Source of the DNA: Batillaria attramentaria
Lineage: Eukaryota > Mollusca > Gastropoda > Batillariidae
Reading direction: 5' to 3'
NCBI GenBank assembly: GCA_018292915.2
Contig: JACVVK020000056.1
Span: 782,501 to 846,500, forward strand
Length of the DNA: 64,000 nucleotides
The notes beneath the pieces are model-generated. The model made no database searches, was not told the DNA's origin, and saw only the letters and a program-made list of their open reading frames with translations. Each line of letters starts with the position of its first letter. The first letter of the stretch is position 1. The translations under genes and the position numbers were made by a program. Of this stretch, positions 55,841-64,000 are shown piece by piece.

Positions 55841-55920
55841 CTTTAAGCGCAACGAGCAGGAACTCTGTCATGGAGTACTATTGCGCTGTACAAGTGGACA
55901 TTTTGATTTGATTTGATTCT
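55130..55920 (+). pseudogene. LINE C-terminal relic interrupted by SINE-A
   Basis: Frames read LQKIQNAAARIVTKTKATEH, SPVLRK, then after frameshifts RIEYKSSVL, TPYAPSRSLRSSSQSGVAIP and CGARSFRNAAPTLWNSLPEP, QSFRR. L-Q-x-x-Q-N-A-A-A-R, P-x-R-S-L-R-S-S and F-x-x-A-A-P-x-L-W-N-S-L-P are hallmarks of the C-terminus of CR1/L2-type LINE polyproteins. At least two frameshifts and one stop. The 3' end (TGATT)n is at about 55900-55918. SINE-A entered the coding end at 55591. Confidence 0.82.
55591..55756 (-). mobile_element. SINE-A, minus, with 18-bp TSD, inside a LINE
   Basis: CCAGTCATTCAGAAGAGG at 55573-55590 and 55757-55774, perfect. Full-length minus copy. Younger than the LINE. Confidence 0.95.
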
Positions 55921-56189
55921 GTCTACCGTCTTTGACGCTCCGAGGAAAACTAACAAACAGTGAACATGTATGAGCCAGAACAATTCAAACACGATACAAA
56001 ACTATTCACGTGGTGCTGAATTTATTGATTACACCAACCGGCTTTGAACAACTACTGAAAACTTAATGAGAAACACCGGTTTCTAACAAAATGAAACACG
56101 TTCCATGATCGAGGTCTGGACTACAGAACAGAACAACCGTTTCATAGATAAAGTTCCATCCAGGTTTTACAGTTTGACCCCCCCCCCCC

Positions 56190-56240
<51 letters not shown>

Positions 56241-56851
56241 GCGCTCCTACACTTCAGTACAACTGACCCAAGCCTACAACACTGACACAACAGAAACTCA
56301 TGATGCCTTGAACTACAAGTAATAAAAAAAAATAACAAATGCATAAATATGTGATCTCCCTTTCGCACGGCCTCTCGTAATCGGGAGGCGGCGAAGGTCT
56401 CCATTTCTTTTCTTACCTTGCCAGATCTCGGTGCACCGTCTGTGTTCAGCTCGTTGTCTGAACAGTGTAGACAAACCTAGTTTGCTTGCGGAATTGTGCA
56501 GACAGGACAGGGTGCACAACAGGTATCATTCCTGCATCCACATGGCATGGCACCCTGCCACGGAATGCAGGTGTAGCGAGCAGCCGGCTGGAAGTGGAAG
56601 GGGGGGGGGGTGTCTTTTGATGTGAATCTCGTCTGATTCCGACGTCACTGTGACGAATTACAAACCTAAGAAATGGTTGATGTTGACTGGAGTTCGTGTT
56701 TGTTTCCCAGCAAGGAGCAATGCGTCACAGATCTGTTTTGCAACATCAGCCTTTGTTTTGTCTTTCTTTTGTTTTGATAGCATCGGCAAGATTTATTTGG
56801 TTTTTTTATTACCTGTACGTGTTGGTTTTTTTGTTTCCGTTCGCTATTGCA

Positions 56852-56887
<36 letters not shown>

Positions 56888-57479
56888 GTATGAGCCATCT
56901 GAGTTTCTGGTTGCCAAGATTTCATTAGAAAAAATGAGCGTTCTCGAACTAGCTCTTCGTGTGCATGGTTGGAAACGATGATGCATCGAGCCGTTTGAGC
57001 AGGAAACGGCTCGGCTTCTGGGGAAATTAAGCTGTCAGGTAAGAAAGAAAAGATATGTTGCTGTGGAGCCCCTTCGTCGCAGTTTCCAAGCAAATCTGGC
57101 GCTCGTTTGTGAAAAGAATGAACCAGGGAGAAATCAGGCACGCGCAGAATGAAAACAGAAGTCTGTTGCCTGTCGACAAAGGACAGAACAGAATGTATTC
57201 AGTCTTGTCTGTCGGGGGTCGACGTGGGATGAAACAAAGAAGCAGCCCCTGCTGCCTATACCCGTACGTATCGGGAAACAATGCAGCTTCTTTAGAGAAC
57301 GTTTTCTGCCGCCTGTAGTGGCACCTGCGGTGTTTTCAAGGTTACAAACGGTATCTTGTTCGAGAGATAATAATTATATAATATTGTCTTGTTGGTGCCC
57401 AGTTTCCGGCTTACTGGATACGTGCAACTGCGTGTTAATATTCTTGTCCTCCCCATAGCTACTTTAACCCATTACCACC
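55921..57479. other. No gene recognised
   Basis: (CA)n then (GC)n at 56190-56244 and (CT)n at 56855-56882. A candidate minus donor at 56416 follows no convincing coding sequence. Confidence 0.45.
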
Positions 57480-58085
57480 TACAGCGGCGCATTTGCTTCC
57501 CCTTGCCCTAGAAATGAGTTCTGGAATGCCTAGGTGCCTTTGGGTTAAGTGAGGTATCAGCGCCACTTGCTCCACTTCGCTTTAGAATCGTAAATGCTGT
57601 AGTTCTGAAAAGCATTTAAGTGTCTTTGGTCACTTTGGCCACGCGTGGAATGCTCTTACTTCCCTTGGGTCTGGAATTCTGAAAGTCAGTTCTGGAAAGC
57701 CTTGGTGTCGTTGGACTAAGTACTACATACCGTGTACACACCCATGATCTGTCATTTGACAAATCTGCCAGGGAAAACCTGTGTGTCTTTAGATTAGTAC
57801 TAGAACAGTGCAGTTCACTCCTCTTCGCTCTCAGTGGTACTGTGAAAGCGAGTTTCTGGAAAGGACAGGCGTCTAAGTAACAGATATCGTGTTAGGTCTC
57901 AAAATACATCCGCGAGCTGTCGTTTGACAAATGACTCAGAGAAGGCCTATAGGGGCAGTCACTGCGCACTCCTCTTCGCTGAGGGATTTTGAGTCCTAGG
58001 TGTTCGTGGGCTATAAGAACTAAATATCGTGTTAGGTCTCAAAATACATCCGCGACCTGTCGTTTGACAAATGACTCAGAGAATG
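57480..58085 (+). repeat. Degenerate long tandem repeat
   Basis: ATATCGTGTTAGGTCTCAAA .. CGTTTGACAAATGACTCAGA occurs at 57886-57942 and 58024-58080, and in weaker form at 57728-57774. CTCCTCTTCGCT and GAAAGCGAGTTTCTGGAAAG-type words recur between. Unit about 135-165 bp. Confidence 0.7.
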
Positions 58086-59902
58086 GAGAGACTGAATGTT
58101 AGCCTGCATCCCCTGCGGTGTACTTTGGCTGATTATCTCAATCACATTATTAGCATCGTTTGTATTCACAGAGCGGATGTTGAGTCCTTGGTAGGGTTTC
58201 GCCCAGGGGTCATTGCTGATGGTGGATGGAGATCGTGATCCGCCATGACAGCTCTTCAGGCAGGGAGGTCAGTTTAGCCAGCAGGGTACGGTCAAGGTTG
58301 CTGTCTGATGCATCGCTTCCTCGTGGCCAGGCTTCTAGTTTTTCGGATCGATTGTTTGTCTTCACTGATCCCGACACTCGGTAGGCTCGTGTGTGGATTG
58401 TGTTTCACGATTGAACGGCCATTCCGTGGTAGTTCGTTTCCATGTAATGAATTTCACCCATTCCGTGGGCCAGGCGTCCGACCCTGTACTGACAATTGAC
58501 TGAATGTTCCGAATTGATTAATTTTAGTCAAATGCTTACTATGCTTACTAAAAATTAATCAAAATTGCAAGAATGTTTGAAGTTTCTTCAATTTCAGTTT
58601 CAAATCTTAATTCATTTGAAATTGAAATAAGTTTTGTCTTCATCCATTTGGTACCAAATTATCGTTTTGTTTATAGAATGCATGGAGGACGGCAAGTCGT
58701 TTCCTAAATGACTCAACCCCTTACTCCCACCCCTGCGTCACCCCCTCCACGTTCTCCCCCTACACCAGCTCTCGCCTTGAAGGGTGGTCTGGATTATGTC
58801 ATAACTGCTCCCTGTGGTGGCGTGGTCATTACGTAATTAATGGGTAGGCACATTTTAACTTCTGAGTAAACCCGCTCTGGTATCAACTTTATCATAGGAA
58901 AACACGACCAGTCACAAAAGAACTGTGTTGTGAGATTAGCATACGCTCGTGTAGAGCCGAGGTTTGTGGGGTTTTGTTTGGTTTTTGTATGCTGACTAGT
59001 TCCACGGGTCTTCTAGAGGAAATAAACTGAAGGGATGCCACAAGGCACAATGGAGAAAAGACAAATAAATAAATGATAAACAAACAAACGAACAAAGGAA
59101 AAAAACACCACGATGTTCTCCAGTGAGCAAAGTGAGTTGTTTTCCCCCAAAAAAAAAAATTCTGTGTACGAATACTCTGTTGCAGAGCGACGCCTTTTTA
59201 TTTGTATTCATTTATTTTTTATCTTTTTTAATTTCTATTTATTTATTTATTGTTGTTTTGCCTGTTTGATGTTGTTATTGTTTGTTTGTTTTTGTTATGT
59301 TTTGGTGTTTTTAGTGTTGTGTTGTTCGTGTTTTTGTTTTTGGTTTGTTTTTTTGTTGGTGGTTGGGGGGGGGGGGGGTTGTTGTTTTTTTTTTTTGTTG
59401 TTTCTTTGCTTTTTTGTGTTGTTTTTTGATGGGGGATTTTTTTGTTTGCTGTGTTTTTTGTTTTGTTGTTGGTGGTTTTGTTTCTTGTTTTGTTTTTTGT
59501 TGTTGTTGTGGGGGGGGGGGGGGCTTGCATTTGCATTTGCATACTGATTGACATTTGGGTCGCTGTGGTTGCAGCTGCAGCCTGCCGCAAAAGTTGACAG
59601 CGTGTAGCTGTTAATGCTCTGAAGTGTTACAAGGGTGGGAACATCAGACTAATTAGAGATCTGGCGGTCCGCACATACCGTGCAGCTTGCAGTCAATGGT
59701 GTGTGAGATGGCTCTGCACCCACCTCACCTCCCCCAGTACACCCAGGTCCCGGTTCCAGCAATTAGCCATGTGGGGCAAAGTTCTGGAGTTTGCCATTAG
59801 GCTCACGTCGTTTTGATGTTCGAACATGCTACGTGCTTGTATTGTAGGAGTGCTGGGAGTGGGTGGGGGCCTCATGATGAGTAACTGCTCTCCCCCCCCC
59901 CG

Positions 59903-59906
<4 letters not shown>
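58086..59906. other. No gene recognised
   Basis: Small hairpins at 58517-58553 (GATTAATTTTAGT / ACTAAAAATTAATC) and about 58596-58628. T/G-rich low complexity at 59210-59525. Otherwise nothing. Confidence 0.5.
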
Positions 59907-59972
<66 letters not shown>

Positions 59973-60130
59973 TTTGATACTTAATTCAATTCAATTCAAT
60001 AATTCTTTATTGTCCTCAAGAGGAGGCAATTCGGTTGCGGCGTAAAAAAAAGAGACAACAATCACATACCCAATATAACATGTCCAATAGTAAAATATAT
60101 AATATCACAGCGATAACACGCGCACGCACG

Positions 60131-60216
<86 letters not shown>
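59907..60216. repeat. (GT)n, retroposon tail, (CA)n
   Basis: (GT)n 59907-59971; (CAATT)n and ATTCTTTATTGTCCTCAAG at 59985-60020 is a minus-oriented retroposon tail; (CACG)n/(CA)n 60118-60216. Confidence 0.9.
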
Positions 60217-60217
<1 letters not shown>

Positions 60218-60992
60218 CCATCATCATTAGCTTGCTTTACGTCCTATGGCTTTTGGCCCTTAAGGACAAGTTGTTCCTGGCGTGTGTCTTTGGCTGCTTG
60301 GCTAGGCGAGTGTCTTTGGGGTGTGTGAGGGACACACATCCAATTACCACGCTCTCATTAAATACGCCACTGTTAAGACGGGAGTACAACCCTTCAGTGT
60401 ATAGATAAAATTATAGTAAAAAGACTGTCACAAGGCACACTCATACCCTCACACACACGCACTCACACACAGACACAACACATGCGCGCACACGCGCACA
60501 CACACTCACACACTCAATTTACACAAGCTTACTAAAACGGCATCACCCTTACCACATGGACGGCAATCAGCACAATGATTCCAATTAAGATTGGTTAAGT
60601 AGGCCTACTGCCTCTGCCTAGTTCTTAGCTCTAATCTTAGCCACGGCAATTTCGAACACTGGTTACTGCAGTCCATGCATGCGAGCGAACACTTTATCCG
60701 CTAAAATCTTTGAAGTTCAGCGTGCCTGCATGCAGTTTCTTCTTCTGAAGTTTGAAGGAGACAAAATTATACGCTGATGGTTATGAGCGACAAGAATTTT
60801 TTTTTTAATGTTAATTTGTCCTTTAAACCCAGCTAGAAAACTGAGAAAGCATGAGTTATTTTGGTAACCAGCTTCAGTTACGTTTCCTTCTCTTCGAATT
60901 CAAGTTCCGGAGAGCATCTGTGTTGACATAGACACTGGTGAAACTTGAGAAGCTTGTGAGTCTTGAGAAACTGGTGAAGTGACTTTAGAACA

Positions 60993-61089
<97 letters not shown>

Positions 61090-61844
61090 AACACTGAGAC
61101 TGAAAATCGAGACTTTCAGAAAACAACTTTTATTTGTTTTGGTGACTGAAATATACTGTGCTAGAACTCTGCTAAACTGGAGGAAGGTGTACAGTAGATG
61201 CCTTGTACTCGTTAAACAATAATTATCACCCTCTTCACATCAGCGCTGACGGTAGCAGTGTGCGGTGTGCGTAGCGATGGGCAACGGCGTAAATTGTTCA
61301 CTTCACAGCACTGCCTCATTTGGTAGAAGGCGCTAAGCGCCAAGAATTTGAGAACCACTAAGGCCCTTTGACAGTTTCATTCCAGAGTACCATTCAGTGG
61401 GTCTGAGAGTCTTGTAGCCAGAAGAAGTTTATTTACTCAGTCCTCGGGTACGGAGATCCACCAGTTGAAGTTCCTGGGTGTGAGAGCAGGAAGAAAACCT
61501 GAGGCTGGTGTCTTGAGTGCGGTGAGAAAGCACCATTGGTTTACAAAATGAAGCTGTACAGTTACCCCTGCGTGTGAGATAAGATAATTTCAGTTCAGTC
61601 TCTGTTGTAGTGATCTTTGTTGCCAGCTGGTATAATTGGTTTATCATACGTTTTTCCCCTGTTTAAAAGCATGGGTGTTTTTGCACCCACGACGCACGGC
61701 GCCGGCGCACAGTTTTAGGCCGCGTACGGCGAAGATTAATTGTTGCCCTTCTTGCTTCTGACATTGGCCATCAGATACTGAGAACAGGAAAAATCTGAAG
61801 CTACTCTCTTTATTGTAATGCACAGTGTATCAGTATGTGTTTCT
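60217..61844. other. No gene recognised
   Basis: (GT)n then (GA)n at 60996-61085. GGTGTTTTTGCACCCACGAC at about 61671 resembles GCACCCACGA motifs at 17250, 17293 and 17740. No coding seen. Confidence 0.5.
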
Positions 61845-62024
61845 GCCGGGGTGGCCGAATGGTAGAGCGCTGAACTTCTAATGCTCGGGTCGTGAGTTCG
61901 TATCCTGGCTGGGGCCAAATATTTGTGCTGGCTTTTTCATCGTTTCCCTTTCTTTGATATCACCCGTATGTCACAGTGGTGGACTGAAAAGGACGTTCAA
62001 CCCCCCAACACCCACCCACCCACC
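61845..62024 (+). mobile_element. SINE-A, plus
   Basis: Head TGCCGGGGTGGCCGAATGGT, box B GAGTTCGTATCCT, tail CACCCACCCACCC. Weak flank similarity GTGTTTCTGCCG / GTGTCTGTGCCG. Confidence 0.88.
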
Positions 62025-62595
62025 CGTGTCTGTGCCGACTGATGCAGTAATGTGAACTCTTGTTTCCAACGTAGCACTAAGGTGTTTCGGTCCATGGAGT
62101 CTCCAGCTAGGTACGTGCAAGGTGGTCTTTGATGTAGTGGCTGGTACGGCCTTGCCGCTGTAGGTGGTTGCCGGAGGGAGTGATAACGGTTGGTGTAACG
62201 GTAGGGGGCACAGGTTTACGTAGATACTCGGCAGCACTTTACGAAGTTTGACTCTGGAGTGAGTGAACGTATCTTATTTTCTGAACTATTTACTTCCTCT
62301 CAGTGTATACGATTGCTAAAGAAGCAGCCTCCGCTCATCTTGTATACTGTAACTTATTTCGCCCTTAAACGGACACATAATCAACAACACTTTCTGTTTA
62401 CTACTCAAATTACAAAAATTACGGATACTGGCGGGAAACAGACGTCAGTTCAGTAATTTAATTTAGTCTTTTACAAACACCATCGGCGACGATCGCAGAA
62501 TCAGACACAGGAAGGATAGACATGATCAGAAATGTTGATGAGGTTTGTTTATTATTCATAAACTTTCATTACGTTTCTCAGTACAAGATTAAAAC

Positions 62596-62773
62596 GGGGA
62601 GCCGGGGTGGCCGAATGGGAGAGCGTTGGACTTCTAATGCTCGGGTCGTGAGTTCGAATCCCGGCTTGGGCCAAATACTTGTGCTGGCTTTTTCATCGTT
62701 GCCCCGTCTTTGTTATCACCCGTATGTGGTGGAAAAGGACGTTAAACCCCCAACCCCCACCCCACCCACCCTG
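62596..62773 (+). mobile_element. SINE-A, plus, between ~50-bp direct repeats
   Basis: Well-preserved copy (box B GAGTTCGAATCCC). Flanks 62547-62595 and 62774-62824 both read TTTATTATTC.TAAACTTTC.TTACG .. TTTCTCAGTACAAGATTA, too long for a normal SINE duplication. Confidence 0.9.
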
Positions 62774-63040
62774 GTTTATTATTCCTAAACTTTCTTTACG
62801 TGTTTCTCAGTACAAGATTAGAACTACAAATCAAAGACTCACAACTGATTCCGACCAAACACAACAATCGAGGTTTTATTTACAGCCGTAAATAAAGCCC
62901 TACACTGAGGGGTTTTTTTGTATTTTTTTTTTAATTTTGTGCATAAATGATTTCACTGTCAGGCTTGAAGATGCTGCGGTACTGATAACGACTGCTCCAT
63001 GGCAAAATGTTAACGTTAGATGCTGTTGCTATCATTACGA

Positions 63041-63217
63041 GGGGCGGGGAGGGGGGGGTTGTTTGGGGGTTTAACGTCCTTCTCCACCACATAGGGTGAT
63101 ATCAAAGACGGGGCAACGATGAAAAAGCCAGCACAAATATTTGGCCCAGCCGGGATCGAACTCACGACCCGAGCATTAGAAGTCCAACGCTCTACCATTC
63201 GACCACCCCGGCTCCCA
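63041..63217 (-). mobile_element. SINE-A, minus, with 13-bp TSD
   Basis: GCTATCATTACGA at 63028-63040 and 63218-63230, perfect. Confidence 0.93.
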
Positions 63218-63772
63218 GCTATCATTACGATGTTTTATATGGGGAGACTTGTGTTTTGGAACATTTGCACTTGTGACTGCACATGTGCGCTTGAAATAGT
63301 CTATCTTAGAGATTAGCAGAGATCCGAATGCAACACTCTGACGTGTGATGGCCGTGTAAACGAGGACGAGACGAGCCGTCCGGAGCTACAAGGTAGAGTG
63401 TCGGATACGATGCTGTCACCGGCTACTGCGTTTCAGCTTTTATTAAGTGAACGTAACCCTGTTTATGCACGTATTTTGTGCATGTGTCTTAGTGGTGTGA
63501 TATGATGATAGACACAGCAAAACAGCTTAAACAGAATGGTATGGGAGCCTAAAAATCTTAAAATTAAGACCTTTAACTGTTTCACACACCCAACAGAACC
63601 ATATCGAACCTTTATTCATATTTATTTTTTTTTTATGAAAAGAATGGTATCTTCCCCCCCCCCCCAGCCCCCCCTCCGCCCCCCATCCTCCCCCCTTTCT
63701 TTTTGTGCGTGTGGATGTGGGTGTGGGGGCGTATGTAGTCTTACATGTCATGCCTACTTGCATACAGACAAG

Positions 63773-63775
<3 letters not shown>

Positions 63776-63859
<84 letters not shown>
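63776..63859. repeat. (CA)n microsatellite
   Basis: About 41 CA units; flanked by CAAGTATA..CA and CAAGCAAGTTTGTATTTG. Confidence 0.95.
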
Positions 63860-64000
63860 GCAAGTTTGTATTTGATATATATATAAAATACAAATTTGCT
63901 TCTTCAGGAATATCTCCTTTCAAGTGTACACCTTCAATCTCATTTGTTATGTGAATGTTGTACTGTCACTGTATGAAAAAAAAACCCTTAAAAACAGAAG

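Noticed and set aside
57055..57318. 87-codon frame preceded by a GTAAGA donor-like site at 57038
   Set aside because: No domain found and the upstream exon candidate holds only a short frame with a stop.
59113..59551. 144-codon Phe/Cys/Val-rich frame
   Set aside because: T/G low-complexity DNA; hydrophobic appearance comes from TTT and TGT codons.
62040..62240. Proline/threonine-rich minus frame (88 codons)
   Set aside because: Starts in a SINE-A and shows no domain; not enough to call a retroelement or gene.

Overview
This is animal genomic DNA: short exons with GT..AG introns, a very high density of (CA)n/(GT)n and (GA)n microsatellites, tRNA-derived SINEs with target-site duplications, LINE and Penelope-like relics, and many short inverted-repeat elements. 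Repeat content and intron sizes fit a lophotrochozoan, probably a marine gastropod mollusc; that is an inference. There is no prokaryotic-style coding. Almost all long open frames are artefacts of dinucleotide repeats.

Three genes can be supported, plus one weak exon. (1) Stefin-like gene S1, + strand, 4603-6581: three exons, 125 residues, with an intact QVVAG inhibitory loop. (2) Stefin-like gene S2, - strand, 12268-11439: three exons, 106 residues, same phase-0 exon boundaries, but inhibitory residues degraded. S1 and S2 converge. (3) The 5' part of an LDL-receptor-related gene, + strand, from 20879: signal-peptide exon, then exons at 27925, 31483 and 41496 that encode the start of a YWTD beta-propeller. 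The phases join cleanly and a signal peptide leads directly into the propeller, as in LRP5/6/Arrow. The gene continues past the window; I see no fifth exon in the remaining 22 kb. A possible MADF-domain first exon lies on the - strand at 2714-2613.

Layout: 0-4.5 kb repeats, LINE tail and MADF-like exon; 4.5-12.3 kb stefin pair with a Penelope GIY-YIG relic between the genes; 12.4-18 kb nested repeats and inverted-repeat elements; 18.7-20.9 kb presumed upstream region of the LRP-like gene with AP-1/CRE-type motifs; 20.9-41.7 kb LRP-like exons in introns of about 7.0, 3.5 and 9.9 kb; 41.7-64 kb presumed intron 4 or intergenic, with SINEs, two LINE 3' ends, minisatellites and hairpins.

The most notable structures are in S1. 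A SINE has inserted at the exon 1 splice donor and its target-site duplication copied the donor. A 243-bp-offset duplication copied the exon 2 acceptor into intron 1. The stop codon coincides with the (TAA)n tail of a second SINE. In the LRP-like gene, the exon 3 acceptor has a 43-nt GT tract where a polypyrimidine tract is expected. I use SINE-A for a roughly 170-190 bp tRNA-derived family (about 19 copies) and SINE-B for a roughly 400 bp tRNA-derived family (about 8 copies). All reads were made by eye; boundaries of repeats are approximate.
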